DNA of 64,000 nt from an uncultured Sphingomonas sp. (GCA_913774925.1 CAJYKB010000083.1:1-64000); one strand, 5' to 3'. Shown: positions 19,338 to 31,048, numbered from the stretch's first letter. Notes: generated by a model not told the origin, from the letters alone. Numbers and translations: made by a program.

Positions 19338-19409
19338 GCGCGCCATCTAAGGGGCGCCGCCCGCAGGGGCAACGTTGCACCGCGCCGCCGCCGGTGCGAT
19401 GAGGCGGGG

Positions 19410-19856
19410 ATGACCGACACCGTGCCAGATATCATCTACGTCCTGAACGGCCCGAACCTGAACCTGCTCGGCACCCGCGAGCCGGAGATCTACGGCCACG
19501 AGACGCTCGACGACATTGCCGGAAACCTGGAGGATCGCGCTCGCGAGCTGGGTCTCTCGATCGACATGCGCCAGTCCAACCACGAGGGGCATCTGGTCGA
19601 CTGGCTGCACGAGGCGCAGGCGCACGATGCGCGCGCCGTCATCCTGAACGCCGGCGCGTTCACCCACACCTCGGTTGCGGTGCACGACGCGATCAAGTCG
19701 ATCAGGACGCCGGTGATCGAGGTGCATCTGTCCAACCCGCACCGACGCGAGGACTTCCGCCACATCTCCTTCGTCGGACAGGCGGCGAAGGGGACTATCG
19801 CCGGGTTCGGCGCAATGTCCTATATGCTCGCGCTTGAAGCGGCGGCGCGCTTCTGA
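19410..19856 (+). CDS. aroQ: type II 3-dehydroquinate dehydratase
   Basis: IYVLNGPNLNLLGTREPEIYG; ILNAGAFTHTSVAVHDA; EVHLSNPHRREDFRH. Confidence 0.95.
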   Translation: MTDTVPDIIYVLNGPNLNLLGTREPEIYGHETLDDIAGNLEDRARELGLSIDMRQSNHEGHLVDWLHEAQAHDARAVILNAGAFTHTSVAVHDAIKSIRTPVIEVHLSNPHRREDFRHISFVGQAAKGTIAGFGAMSYMLALEAAARF

Positions 19857-19891
19857 CAGGAGGCGCGCCCTAATCAGGGAAATGGGGTCGC

Positions 19892-20380
19892 ATGACCGAT
19901 AACAACGATAAGAACGGCGCGATGCAGGTCGACGTGGAACTGGTGCGCCAGCTGGCACAGCTGCTGGACGCAACGCAGCTGACCGAGATCGAGGTCGAGG
20001 ACGGCGATCGCAAGATCCGGGTGGCGCGCAAGGCCGCCGCGGTCAACGCCGCGCCGGTCACGCATTACGCACCGGCACCGGCCGCAGCGCCCGCCGCCGC
20101 CGCCGCGCCGCAGGTCGATACCGCCGGTCCGTCCGCGCCGTCGAACGCCAATGCTGTGCGCTCGCCGATGGTCGGCACCGTCTATCTCGCCGCCGAGCCG
20201 GGCGCAAAGCCGTTCGCCACGGTGGGCCAGAGCGTCGCCGCGGGCGATACGCTGGTAATCGTCGAGGCGATGAAGGTCATGAACCCGATCACCGCGCCCA
20301 GCGCTGGCGTGGTGAAGGCGGTTCTGGTCGAGAACGGCCAGCCGGTCGAGTTCGACCAGCCGCTGGTGGTCGTCGAGTAA
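19892..20380 (+). CDS. accB: acetyl-CoA carboxylase biotin carboxyl carrier protein
   Basis: Biotinylation motif [10 protein letters not shown]; Ala/Pro-rich linker; followed by accC. Confidence 0.95.
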   Translation: MTDNNDKNGAMQVDVELVRQLAQLLDATQLTEIEVEDGDRKIRVARKAAAVNAAPVTHYAPAPAAAPAAAAAPQVDTAGPSAPSNANAVRSPMVGTVYLAAEPGAKPFATVGQSVAAGDTLVIVEAMKVMNPITAPSAGVVKAVLVENGQPVEFDQPLVVVE

Positions 20381-20381
20381 C

Positions 20382-21731
20382 ATGGCGCAGATCAAGAAGC
20401 TGCTGATCGCCAACCGCGGCGAGATCGCGCTGCGCATCCACCGCGCCTGCCGCGAGATGGGGATCAAGACCGTTGCGGTGCATTCCACCGCGGACGCGGA
20501 CGCGATGCACGTACGCCTCGCCGACGAGGCGATCTGCATCGGGCCGCCGGCGGCGACCGACAGCTACCTCAACATCCCCAACATCATCTCCGCCGCGGAG
20601 ATCAGCGGGGCGGACGCGATCCATCCCGGCTACGGCTTCCTGAGCGAGAATGCGAAGTTCGCAGAGATCGTGGAGCTCCACAATCTCATCTTCGTCGGGC
20701 CGAAGCCGGAGCATATCCGGACGATGGGCGACAAGGTGGAGGCGAAGCGCACCGCGGGCGCGCTCGGCCTGCCGCTCGTCCCCGGCTCCGACGGCGCGAT
20801 CAGCGACGTGGACGAGGCCAAGGCGCTCGCCGAACGGATCGGCTATCCCGTCATCATCAAGGCCGCGAGCGGCGGCGGCGGGCGCGGCATGAAGGTCTGC
20901 GAGTCCGCGGACCAGCTGGAAACGCTGATGCAGCAGGCAGGGACCGAGGCGAAGGCGGCGTTCGGCGACGCCACCGTCTATATGGAAAAGTACCTCGGCA
21001 ACCCGCGGCATATCGAGTTCCAGGTGTTCGGCGACGGCAACGGCAACGCCATCCACCTGGGCGAGCGCGACTGCTCGCTCCAGCGCCGCCACCAGAAGGT
21101 ACTGGAGGAGGCCCCCTCCCCCGTCATCTCCGCCGCCGAGCGCGAGCGGATGGGCGGAGTCGTCGCCAAGGCGATGGCCGACATGGGCTATCGCGGCGCG
21201 GGGACGATCGAATTCCTGTGGGAAGACGGCGAGTTCTACTTCATCGAGATGAACACCCGCCTGCAGGTGGAGCATCCGGTGACCGAGGCGATCACCGGGC
21301 TGGACCTGGTGCGCGAGCAGATCCGCGTCGCGGAGGGCCATCCGCTGACGCTGCGGCAGGAGGACGTGATCTTCCGCGGCCATGCGATCGAATGCCGCAT
21401 CAACGCCGAGGATCCGCGCACCTTCGCCCCCTCGCCGGGCCTGGTGAAGCAATATCACGCGCCGGGCGGGATGCACGTGCGCGTCGATAGCGGGCTGTAT
21501 GCCGGCTACAAGGTGCCACCCTATTACGACAGCATGATCGCCAAGCTGATCGTTTACGGCACCACCCGCGAAGGCGCATTGCGCCGCCTGCGCCGTGCGC
21601 TGGAGGAATTCGTGATCGAGGGGATGAAGACCACCATCCCGCTCCACCAGGCGCTGCTGGACGATCCGGAGTTCCGCGAGGGCCAGTACACGATCAAGTG
21701 GCTGGAGGAGTGGCTGGCGAAGCAGGGGTGA
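20382..21731 (+). CDS. accC: acetyl-CoA carboxylase biotin carboxylase subunit
   Basis: [52 protein letters not shown]. Confidence 0.97.
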   Translation: MAQIKKLLIANRGEIALRIHRACREMGIKTVAVHSTADADAMHVRLADEAICIGPPAATDSYLNIPNIISAAEISGADAIHPGYGFLSENAKFAEIVELHNLIFVGPKPEHIRTMGDKVEAKRTAGALGLPLVPGSDGAISDVDEAKALAERIGYPVIIKAASGGGGRGMKVCESADQLETLMQQAGTEAKAAFGDATVYMEKYLGNPRHIEFQVFGDGNGNAIHLGERDCSLQRRHQKVLEEAPSPVISAAERERMGGVVAKAMADMGYRGAGTIEFLWEDGEFYFIEMNTRLQVEHPVTEAITGLDLVREQIRVAEGHPLTLRQEDVIFRGHAIECRINAEDPRTFAPSPGLVKQYHAPGGMHVRVDSGLYAGYKVPPYYDSMIAKLIVYGTTREGALRRLRRALEEFVIEGMKTTIPLHQALLDDPEFREGQYTIKWLEEWLAKQG

Positions 21732-21751
21732 GCCCTGCCTCCCAGACTATT

Positions 21752-21864
21752 GTCATCCCCGCGAAGGCGGGAATCGAGAGGCGCTGATGCGTCGCCTCCA
21801 TCGCGATGTCAGCGTATCTGGATCCCCGCCTTCGCGGGGATGACGGGGGCTGTCGCGGGGATGA
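21752..21864. repeat. REP/MITE-like inverted repeat, copy A
   Basis: GTCATCCCCGCGAAGGCGGGAATC ... GGATCCCCGCCTTCGCGGGGATGAC; a partial extra right end follows at about 21854-21864. Confidence 0.85.
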
Positions 21865-22094
21865 CGGGGCCGTCCGAGGGTGACCTGTCATCCAGCGCGG
21901 AAGTTTACAAAGTTGACGCCACGTCGGGGCTGTAATCGCCCCGCCGCCGGGAGCGACATCGGTCGCCGGGCCAAGTCGGGCTGTCGACGCTGAGAAGGAG
22001 CGTCGGAAGAATGACAGGTTCACGGCGTGTAGGACAGCGGCTTTCGTGCCCCTCCGGGCTGGACCCGCTCCGTCCATGCTGTAGGACAGCCTGT

Positions 22095-22415
22095 ATGAAG
22101 GCGACCATCTGGCACAATTCGCGCTGCTCCAAGTCGCGGCAGGCACTCGATTTGTTGCGCGACGGCGGAGCGGACGTCACCATCGTCGAATATCTTAAGA
22201 TGCCACCGACCCGCGACGAACTTGCCCGGCTCTATGCCAAGGCGGGAATCTCGCCGCGCGACGGCCTGCGCAAGGATGCGCCGAAGGTCGCAAGCGACGA
22301 CGACGCGCTCGACCTGATGGCCCGCGATCCCGCGACGATCGAGCGTCCGCTGGTGGAAACCGAGAAGGGCGTCCGCCTCGCCCGCCCGCCCGAGCTGGTG
22401 CGCGACCTCCTGTGA
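22095..22415 (+). CDS. ArsC-family (arsenate reductase/Spx-like) glutaredoxin-fold protein
   Basis: MKATIWHNSRCSKSRQALDLLRDGGADVTIVEYLK ... ERPLVETEKGVRLARP. Confidence 0.88.
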   Translation: MKATIWHNSRCSKSRQALDLLRDGGADVTIVEYLKMPPTRDELARLYAKAGISPRDGLRKDAPKVASDDDALDLMARDPATIERPLVETEKGVRLARPPELVRDLL

Positions 22416-23836
22416 CGCTCTCCGAACGTGCCTATTGGCGGATCGCGCGCGCCACCCGCGCCAGCGTCATCGTCGATGCCGATGCGTATTTCCGCCGCGC
22501 GCGCGAGGCGATGCTGAACGCCCGGCACCAGATATTGCTGGTCGGCTGGGACTTCGACGCGCGCATCACGCTGGCGTTCGACGACGACCATCCCGAGGCG
22601 CCGACGACGGTGGGCGAGTTCATCGGCTGGCTGGTGAAGCGCACGCCGGGGTTGCAGGTCTACATCCTGCGCTGGGACAAGGGCGCGCTGAAGACGCTGG
22701 TGCGCGGCAAGACGCTGTGGACGCTCTTCAAGTGGCGGTTCTTCCAGAAGCGCATCCACCTGCTGCTCGACGGTCATCATCCGGTCGCCGCCTCCCACCA
22801 TCAGAAGATCGTCGTGATCGACGACGACCTCGCCTTCTGCGGCGGGATCGACATGACCGACGAGCGCTGGGACACGCGCGAGCATCGCGACGACGATCCC
22901 CGCCGCACCTCGCCGTCGGGCACGCCGTACAAGCCGTGGCACGATGCGACGACCGCGCTGGAGGGGCCGGCGGCGGTGGCGCTGGGCGAGTTGTGCCGCA
23001 CCCGGTGGGAGATCGCCGGCGGCGATCCGGTCCGTCCGCCGCCGCCGCGGCTGGGGACGTGCTGGCCCGCGAGCCTGGCGCCGGACTTCACCGACGTCGA
23101 CGTCGCGCTGTCGCGGTCGCAGCCGGAGCATGGCGGGCTCCCTGCGATCCGCGAGATCGAGGAGCTGTATCTGGCACTGATCGCGGGGGCGAAGCGGTGC
23201 ATCTACGCCGAGAGCCAGTATTTCGCATCGCGCCGCATCGCGGAGGCGATCGCGAAGCGCGTGATGGAGGACGATCCGCCCGAGATCGTCATCGTCAACC
23301 CCACCACCGCGCAGGGCTGGCTGGAGCCGCTGGCGATGGACACCGCGCGCTCGCGGCTGGTGGCGGAGATCGAGCACCGCGACCACCGCGACCGCTTCCG
23401 CCTCTATCACCCGGTCACGCAGGGCGGAGAGCCGATCTATTGCCACGCCAAGGTGCTGGTGGTGGACGATGTCGCGATCCGCGTCGGCTCGTCCAACTTC
23501 AACAATCGTTCGCTGCGGCTCGACACCGAATGCGACGTGACGATCATGCAGGAGCCGGCAACGATCCTGCGGCTGCGCGACGACCTGATCGCGGAGCATC
23601 TGGGCGTCGATGTCGCCGCGGTGGCGGAGGGCGCGGCGCGCGACGGGCTGATCGCGACGATCGACCGGCTGCGCGGCGAAGGCCGGACGCTGACCCCGTA
23701 CGAGCACAAGGACCTGAACGAGGTCGAGGCGTGGCTGGCGGACAACGAGGTGCTGGATCCCGAGGGGCCGGCGGAGATGTTCGAGGCGTTTTCGAAGCGG
23801 CCCGGGTTGCTGCGGCGGTTCCGGCGGCGGCGGTAA
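22412..23836 (+). CDS. phospholipase D-family protein, two HKD motifs
   Basis: SHHQKIVVIDDDLAFCGGIDMTDERWD and CHAKVLVVDDVAIRVGSSNFNNRS; GTG start overlapping the upstream stop. Confidence 0.88.
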   Translation: MTLSERAYWRIARATRASVIVDADAYFRRAREAMLNARHQILLVGWDFDARITLAFDDDHPEAPTTVGEFIGWLVKRTPGLQVYILRWDKGALKTLVRGKTLWTLFKWRFFQKRIHLLLDGHHPVAASHHQKIVVIDDDLAFCGGIDMTDERWDTREHRDDDPRRTSPSGTPYKPWHDATTALEGPAAVALGELCRTRWEIAGGDPVRPPPPRLGTCWPASLAPDFTDVDVALSRSQPEHGGLPAIREIEELYLALIAGAKRCIYAESQYFASRRIAEAIAKRVMEDDPPEIVIVNPTTAQGWLEPLAMDTARSRLVAEIEHRDHRDRFRLYHPVTQGGEPIYCHAKVLVVDDVAIRVGSSNFNNRSLRLDTECDVTIMQEPATILRLRDDLIAEHLGVDVAAVAEGAARDGLIATIDRLRGEGRTLTPYEHKDLNEVEAWLADNEVLDPEGPAEMFEAFSKRPGLLRRFRRRR

Positions 23837-23849
23837 GTTACCGCTCGCC

Positions 23850-24041
23850 GTCATTCCCGCGAAGGCCAGACCTCCAATAAAGTCTTTTCGCAGGCTCCAT
23901 TAGCCCCGTCACCCCGGACTTGTTCCGGATCTACCGTTCCGCGAAATCACGAGCTTGTGAGTTTGCGCCACGGTGGATGCCGGAACAAGTCCGGCATGAC
24001 GATGGAGACTTTTGCAGAGGTCCCGCCTTCGCGGGAATGAC
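23850..24041. repeat. nested inverted repeat, copy B
   Basis: Outer GTCATTCCCGCGAAGG...CCTTCGCGGGAATGAC encloses inner GTCACCCCGGACTTGTTCCGG...CCGGAACAAGTCCGGCATGAC (23918-24000) plus the GATGGAGACTTTTGCAGAGGT tag. Confidence 0.8.
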
Positions 24042-24094
24042 GGATTGGGGAAGGAGAGCGCGCTCCCCGCTGGCATCCCAGCCCCCATCCCGCT

Positions 24095-26317
24095 ATGCGC
24101 CCGCGCATGAGCCAGATCACGCCCGAGATCGTCGCCGACCACGGCCTGTCCCCCGAGGAATATGACCGCGTGCTCCACGCGCTGGGCCGCGAGCCCAATC
24201 TGGTCGAGCTCGGCATCTTCTCGGTCATGTGGTCCGAGCATTGCAGCTACAAATCCAGCCGCATCCACCTGAAAAAGCTGCCCACCACCGGCCCGCAGGT
24301 GATCTGCGGCCCCGGCGAGAACGCCGGCGTGGTCGATATCGGCGACGGGCAGGCCGCGATCTTCAAGATGGAGAGCCACAACCACCCGTCCTATATCGAG
24401 CCCTATCAGGGCGCGGCGACGGGCGTGGGCGGGATCCTGCGCGACGTGTTCACGATGGGTGCGCGCCCGATCGCGAACATGAACGCGCTGCGCTTCGGGC
24501 GGCCCGACCACCCGAAGATGCGGCACCTCATCAGCGGCGTGGTTCACGGCATCGGCGGCTATGGCAATTGCGTCGGCGTGCCGACGGTCGGGGGCGAGGT
24601 GGACTTCCACCCCGCCTATGACGGCAACATCCTGGTCAATGCGATGACCGTGGGCGTCGCGCAGACCGACAAGATCTTCTATTCGGCCGCATCAGGCGTC
24701 GGCAATCCGATCGTCTATGTCGGGTCGAAGACCGGGCGCGACGGCATCCATGGCGCAACCATGGCCTCGGCCGATTTCGGCGAGGATGCCGATGCCAAGC
24801 GCCCCACGGTACAGGTCGGCGATCCCTTTACCGAAAAGCTGCTGATCGAGGCCTGCCTGGAGCTGATGGCGTCGGATGCCATCGTCGCGATACAGGACAT
24901 GGGCGCGGCGGGGCTCACCTCCTCCTCGGTCGAAATGGCGTCGAAGGGCGGTGTCGGCATCGAGCTGGTGATGGACGACGTGCCGCAGCGCGAGCAGGGC
25001 ATGACGCCCTATGAGATGATGCTCTCCGAATCGCAGGAGCGCATGCTGATGGTGCTCAAGCCCGGGCGCGAGGCATTCGCGCAGGCCATCTTCGAGAAGT
25101 GGGAGCTGGACTTCGCGGTCATCGGCCACGTCACCGATACCGGACGCATGGTGCTGAAGTGGAAGGGCGAGGTCGTGTGCGACATTCCGCTCGCCCCGCT
25201 GGCCGACGATGCGCCGCTCTACGACCGTCCGCATGTCCCCACCCCGCCCGCGAAGGCGCTGGTGAACGTGCCGGAGAGCAAGGATCCCGCCGCCGACCTG
25301 CTGGCGCTGATGGGTTCGCCCGACATCGCGTCGCGGCGGTGGATCTGGGAGCAATACGACCACATGGTCGGCGCCGACACGGTCCAGCGCCCCGGTGGCG
25401 ACGCCGCGGTGGTGCGCGTCCACGGCACCGACAAGGCGCTGGCGATCACCACCGACTGCACGCCGCGCTATTGCTTCGCCGATCCCGTAGAGGGCGGCAA
25501 GCAGGCGATCGCGGAGGCGTGGCGCAACCTGACCGCGGTCGGCGCCAACCCGCTGGCGGTGACCAACTGCCTCAACTTCGCCAACCCGCAGCGTCCCGAG
25601 ATCATGGGCCAGATCGTTGGCTGTCTGGAAGGAATGAGCGACGCCTGCCGCGCGCTCGACTTCCCGATCGTGTCGGGCAACGTGTCGCTCTACAACGAAT
25701 CGAAGGCGACCGGCGGTGGCTCCGCGATCCTGCCGACGCCCGCGATCGGGGCGATCGGGCTGCTGGCGGACTGGCAGAAGAACATGACGATCGCGTTCAA
25801 GCAGGCCGGCGACATCATCGTCGCGGTCGGCACGCGGCGCGGCGACCTGGGCCAGTCGCTATGGCTGCGCGAACTGCACGGGCGCGAGGAAGGCCCGCCG
25901 CCGCGCGTCGACCTGGACGCGGAGCGGCGCACCGGCGACTTCATCCGCGCGCAGATCGCGGCCGGACATCTGGGCGCGGTCCACGACGTGTCCGATGGCG
26001 GCATCGCGGTCACGATCGCGGAGATGGCGCTGGCGGGCGATATCGGCGCGATGGTCGACCGCGCGCTGCCGTTCGACACCGCCGCCTCGCTCTTCGCGGA
26101 GGATCAGGGCGTGTATATCGTGACGGTGCACGACCATGCGCTGCTCGACTTCCTCCAGGCCGCGCTGGATGCGGGCGTGGACGCCGATCCGCTGGGGCGG
26201 ACGATCGGTACGCGGCTGATCTTCGAGCTGCGCGACGGCGATTTCTGCGTGCCGCTGGCGGACCTGCGCGCGGCGCATGAAGAATTCTTCCCGAAGCTGA
26301 TGGGCGCGGTGGCCTAA
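24095..26317 (+). CDS. purL: phosphoribosylformylglycinamidine synthase subunit PurL
   Basis: [73 protein letters not shown]. Confidence 0.97.
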   Translation: MRPRMSQITPEIVADHGLSPEEYDRVLHALGREPNLVELGIFSVMWSEHCSYKSSRIHLKKLPTTGPQVICGPGENAGVVDIGDGQAAIFKMESHNHPSYIEPYQGAATGVGGILRDVFTMGARPIANMNALRFGRPDHPKMRHLISGVVHGIGGYGNCVGVPTVGGEVDFHPAYDGNILVNAMTVGVAQTDKIFYSAASGVGNPIVYVGSKTGRDGIHGATMASADFGEDADAKRPTVQVGDPFTEKLLIEACLELMASDAIVAIQDMGAAGLTSSSVEMASKGGVGIELVMDDVPQREQGMTPYEMMLSESQERMLMVLKPGREAFAQAIFEKWELDFAVIGHVTDTGRMVLKWKGEVVCDIPLAPLADDAPLYDRPHVPTPPAKALVNVPESKDPAADLLALMGSPDIASRRWIWEQYDHMVGADTVQRPGGDAAVVRVHGTDKALAITTDCTPRYCFADPVEGGKQAIAEAWRNLTAVGANPLAVTNCLNFANPQRPEIMGQIVGCLEGMSDACRALDFPIVSGNVSLYNESKATGGGSAILPTPAIGAIGLLADWQKNMTIAFKQAGDIIVAVGTRRGDLGQSLWLRELHGREEGPPPRVDLDAERRTGDFIRAQIAAGHLGAVHDVSDGGIAVTIAEMALAGDIGAMVDRALPFDTAASLFAEDQGVYIVTVHDHALLDFLQAALDAGVDADPLGRTIGTRLIFELRDGDFCVPLADLRAAHEEFFPKLMGAVA

Positions 26318-26320
26318 TCG

Positions 26321-26410
26321 CCCTCACCCTTCCCACCCGGCTTTGCCGGGCGGGCCCCTTCCCTCTCCCGGCGGGAGAGGGAGGGAGCGACGAAGTCGCG
26401 GAAGGGTGAG
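26321..26410. repeat. intergenic hairpin-rich repeat between purL and the enoyl-CoA hydratase gene
   Basis: CCTCACCCTTCC...GGAAGGGTGAG outer arms; CCTCTCCCGGCGGGAGAGG inner palindrome. Confidence 0.6.
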
Positions 26411-26476
26411 AATGACCAAGGTGTCAGCTTCCCCTCGCCCGTCCCCCGTGCCACCCTCCCGCCGAAGGAGAGGCAC

Positions 26477-27268
26477 ATGCACGACGACATCCGCTACGAG
26501 GTCGGCGACCATATCGCGACGCTGACGCTGGACCGCCCGGAGCGGATGAACACCATCTCCGGCCCGATGCTGGACCTGATGGGCGCGCTGCTGGTGCGCG
26601 CCAACGCCGATCCGGAGGTGCGCGTCGTCATCCTGACCGGCACGGGCCGCGCCTTCTGCGCCGGGCTCGACCTCAACAGCGCGACCAAGGGCGAAGGCAT
26701 CGGCTCGTCGGGGGCGGCGCAACCCGCGACGATCGACCTGCGCACCGCGCCGCCGACCGTCCTGTTCGCGATGGACAAGCCGGTGATCGCCGCGCTCAAC
26801 GGCTCCGCTGCAGGGTACGGCATGGACATCGCGATCGGGTGCGACATCCGCGTCATGGCGGAGGATGCGAAGCTGGCCGCGGCGTTCGTCAAGCGCGGAG
26901 TGGTGCCGGAGTCGGGCGGCACCTGGCTGCTGCCGCGAATGATCGGCTGGGCGAAGGCGGCGGAACTGGTCTTCACCGGGCGCACGCTGACCGCGGCGGA
27001 GGCGCTGGACCTCGGCCTCGCCAACCATGTCGTGCCGACGGCCGATGTCGCGGCGACCGCGCGCGCGCTGGCGCAGGAGATCGCCGCCAACGCGCCGCTC
27101 GCGGTGCAGGCGTCGAAGCGGATGATGCGCATGGGGCTGGACGAGACGTTCGAGACGCATGTCCAGCACGTCTATCTCCAGCTGCTGCCGCTGTTCCGGT
27201 CGCAGGATTTTCAGGAAGGGATGCGGTCGTTCCTGGAGAAGCGCCCCGCGTCATTCGCGGGGCGATGA
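26477..27268 (+). CDS. enoyl-CoA hydratase/isomerase family protein
   Basis: TLDRPERMNTISGPML; VVILTGTGRAFCAGLDL; GSAAGYGMDIAIGCDIRVM. Confidence 0.92.
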   Translation: MHDDIRYEVGDHIATLTLDRPERMNTISGPMLDLMGALLVRANADPEVRVVILTGTGRAFCAGLDLNSATKGEGIGSSGAAQPATIDLRTAPPTVLFAMDKPVIAALNGSAAGYGMDIAIGCDIRVMAEDAKLAAAFVKRGVVPESGGTWLLPRMIGWAKAAELVFTGRTLTAAEALDLGLANHVVPTADVAATARALAQEIAANAPLAVQASKRMMRMGLDETFETHVQHVYLQLLPLFRSQDFQEGMRSFLEKRPASFAGR

Positions 27269-27295
27269 AGGAGAACGCGTCCCCTCGCCCTTGCC

Positions 27296-27389
27296 GTCAT
27301 TCCCGCGGAGGCGGGAATCCGGACGCGCAGGTGGCGCGTCTCCATCACCGACGTCAGCGTTTCTGGATCCCCGCCTACGCGGGGATGAC
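27296..27389. repeat. REP/MITE-like inverted repeat, copy C
   Basis: GTCATTCCCGCGGAGGCGGGAATCC...TCTGGATCCCCGCCTACGCGGGGATGAC; core similar to copy A. Confidence 0.85.
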
Positions 27390-27414
27390 GGAGGTGGGGC
27401 GCCTCCCCCGCCCG

Positions 27415-27729
27415 TCACTGCAGCGGAACGATCACCTCGTCCGGATGCGCGACGTTCAGTTCCTTGCGCACCAGCTCGTCGACCATGTCCGGATTCGCGT
27501 GGCGCGGGTCGAGCAGCGCGACGCGGTTCTTCAGCATCGTACGCCGCTGGTCCAGCGCGGCATAGGCACGCTCACGCTGGACGATCTGCCGCTTGTAGTC
27601 GCCCAGCGCCAGCACGCCGTTCGGCCCCAGGAACGCATAGGCGCCGAAGAACGTCAGCACGGCGACGAACAACGCCGGCGCGATCGCGCGGCGTAACGTG
27701 GCCTTGAGCGGATGGGGCTTGCGCGGCAT
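27415..27729 (-). CDS. septum formation initiator (FtsB/DivIC family)
   Basis: N-terminal TM, coiled-coil KRQIVQRERAYAALDQRRTMLKNRVALLDPRHANPDMVDELVRKELNVAHPDEVIV; upstream neighbour eno. Confidence 0.85.
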   Translation of the reverse strand: MPRKPHPLKATLRRAIAPALFVAVLTFFGAYAFLGPNGVLALGDYKRQIVQRERAYAALDQRRTMLKNRVALLDPRHANPDMVDELVRKELNVAHPDEVIVPLQ

Positions 27730-27785
27730 GATGGACGCGATTCTCGCGTCCCATCCGCCGCTTGGCAAGCATATTTAACGAGAAT

Positions 27786-29078
<1,293 letters not shown>

Positions 29079-29242
29079 CTATCTTTGGTGCCGATGGCGG
29101 CAGGACGCGCTCGCCTTAGCGATCAGGTTGCGCCGCGGCAAATATGCAGGCGCGCAGGCGGGCGACGCGTTCACCGGGATCAGCCAGCGGAACCGCGGCC
29201 GTACCCTGGGGTTGTTTCGCCTCGAAGATGAAAGGGATTCAG

Positions 29243-29767
29243 ATGGCCGACCAACAGGATCGCGACACGACGACCGAGGGTTACGTCGCCCCGCCGCCCA
29301 CCGGCACCACCTTCCAGCCCGAGCCGTCGCTTGGCGAAGGCGCATCCTTTACCCCCGAGGGCGAGGAGAAGGGCACGATCGCGGGCGCGAAGCAGGCGCT
29401 TCTCGACAACGTCGCCAAGGGTCGCGAGCAGGCCGGCGACAAGGCTCGGCTGCTGGCGGAGGACGGCAAGGCCAAGGCGACCAGCGCGCTGGGACAGCTG
29501 TCGTCGATGCTGACCGACGCCGCGTCGCAGGTCGACGAGAAGCTGGGCGAGCAATATGGCCAATATGCGCGTCAGGCCGCGGACAAGGTGCAGGGCTTCT
29601 CCAGCGCGGTCGATGCCAAGAGCATCGACGATCTGCTGGAGGATGTCCGCGAACTGGTGAAGAAGAGCCCCGGGGTGGCCGTGGGCGTCGCCGCCGGGCT
29701 GGGCTTCGTGATCGCACGCGTGCTGTCGTCCGGCCTCGATCAGCGTCCCGGACAGAGCGACCTCTGA
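29243..29767 (+). CDS. ElaB/YqjD-like small membrane-anchored protein
   Basis: Acidic/Ala-rich amphipathic segment then KKSPGVAVGVAAGLGFVIARVLSSG C-terminal TM. Confidence 0.6.
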   Translation: MADQQDRDTTTEGYVAPPPTGTTFQPEPSLGEGASFTPEGEEKGTIAGAKQALLDNVAKGREQAGDKARLLAEDGKAKATSALGQLSSMLTDAASQVDEKLGEQYGQYARQAADKVQGFSSAVDAKSIDDLLEDVRELVKKSPGVAVGVAAGLGFVIARVLSSGLDQRPGQSDL

Positions 29768-29770
29768 TCG

Positions 29771-30100
29771 ATGGATCTGCGTGAGCAGGTGCTGGAAGAT
29801 CGCAGCATCCCCCATCTCGTCTCCCGCCTGACCGGCGACGCGCGCGAGGTCGCGCGCGCCGAAATCGCCCTAGCCAAGGCGAAGGCGGGGGCTGCGATGA
29901 CGCGCTATCGCACCGCCGCGGTGTATTTTGCGGTGGCGGGTGTGCTGGCGCTGGCGGCGCTGGTCGCGCTGCTGGTGGGGCTGATCCTGTCGCTGGCGAC
30001 GCTCGTCGGTCCCGGCCTTGCCACGCTGATCGTGATCGGCGTGACGCTCGCGATCGCGTGCGCGCTCGCCTTCGCCGGCAAGTCGAGGCTGGCACGATGA
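29771..30100 (+). CDS. phage holin family (holin-X/YqjE-like) membrane protein
   Basis: LVSRLTGDAREVARAEIALAKAKAGAAMTRYRTAAVYFAVAGVLALAALVALLVGLILSLATLVGPGLATLIV. Confidence 0.75.
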   Translation: MDLREQVLEDRSIPHLVSRLTGDAREVARAEIALAKAKAGAAMTRYRTAAVYFAVAGVLALAALVALLVGLILSLATLVGPGLATLIVIGVTLAIACALAFAGKSRLAR

Positions 30101-30372
30101 GCGACGTCGCCACAGCGGAGGCACGCGCCCTCGCCGCCCGCGCGCGGCTGACCGGCACGGTCGAGGCGCTGCAAAGCGAGCTTGCGCCGGAAAAGCTGGC
30201 ACGTGTCGCACTGGCGGAAGTCAGCGACGGCGGCGCGCGCGCGGCGCAGGCTTCGATCGACGCTGCGCGGCGCAATCCCGCTGCGGTCGCCGGCGCCGGT
30301 GCGGTCGCGCTCGCCGTCCTCAACCGTAAACGTATCGCAGGCCTGCTGCGCCGGTTGCGCGGCAAACCCTGA
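30097..30372 (+). CDS. DUF3618-like protein
   Basis: ATEARALAARARLTGTVEALQSELAPEKLARVALAEV; 4-nt ATGA overlap with the upstream gene. Confidence 0.65.
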   Translation: MSDVATAEARALAARARLTGTVEALQSELAPEKLARVALAEVSDGGARAAQASIDAARRNPAAVAGAGAVALAVLNRKRIAGLLRRLRGKP

Positions 30373-30422
30373 CACATGGCGCCCGAACCCACCTTCGTCC
30401 GTCCGCCCGAAAGGAATGGATC

Positions 30423-30884
30423 ATGACCGACCACGACACCACCACCGACATCAGCGGCCGCATCCGCGACGGCGTCGACACCGCGAAAGAAACTGCCGCA
30501 TCCGCCTATGAAACGACGCGCGAGAAGGCGAGCGACGCTGCGCACGCCGCCGCCGATGCGATCGAGACCAACCCGCTCGGCATCGTCGTCGGCGGGCTGG
30601 CGCTGGGCGCGCTGGTCGCCGCCGTCATCCCGCGCAGCCAGCGCGAAAAAGATCTGCTGGCCCCCGTCGGCCAGCGCGTCAGCGCCGCCACCGTCGCCGC
30701 GATCGCGGCGGCCAAGGACGCAGGGCGCGCCGAGCTCGACAATCTGGGGCTCAACAAGGGTGCCGCAAAGGATCAGGCGCGCTCGTTGTTCCAAGGCGTG
30801 GTGAAGGCCGCGACCACCGCCGGCGCCGCTGCCGCGCAGGCGGGCAAGGAAAAGGTCAAGGGCGACGGCACTACCGCCGCCTGA
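30423..30884 (+). CDS. DUF883/YqjD-like membrane-anchored stress protein
   Basis: VDTAKETAASAYETTREKASDAAHAAADAIETNPLGIVVGGLALGALVAAVIPRSQREKDLL. Confidence 0.6.
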   Translation: MTDHDTTTDISGRIRDGVDTAKETAASAYETTREKASDAAHAAADAIETNPLGIVVGGLALGALVAAVIPRSQREKDLLAPVGQRVSAATVAAIAAAKDAGRAELDNLGLNKGAAKDQARSLFQGVVKAATTAGAAAAQAGKEKVKGDGTTAA

Positions 30885-31048
30885 CGCCCCCCTTCAAAAA
30901 CGTCGCTCCCGGCGCTAAGCACGGGGCAAGGAAAGCGCCCGCCACGGGCCGAAGCGGGAGAGCCGGTGCGTATGATGCGCGCCGGCTTTACCATATCGGC
31001 ACCTCTGGCGGCGACAATCCGCCCGTCTCTTCCCCAAGGAGCCCGCGC

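Noticed and set aside
19338-19409. Possible TPP riboswitch upstream of thiSG
   Set aside because: The thiSG/aroQ divergent gap is about 72 nt and shows no THI-box-like CTGAGA or conserved core
22024-22092. Repeated TGTAGGACAG motif upstream of the arsC-like gene
   Set aside because: Two short direct copies about 50 nt apart; the other occurrence near position 50 is within folB coding sequence, so chance is likely
22435-23880. 481-aa ORF overlapping the PLD-family gene in another frame
   Set aside because: Arg/Ala-rich shadow ORF; the HKD motifs lie in the 22412 frame
29771-30100. Prophage remnant suggested by a holin-family protein
   Set aside because: No phage structural, lysis or integrase genes nearby; fits a YqjE-like chromosomal protein
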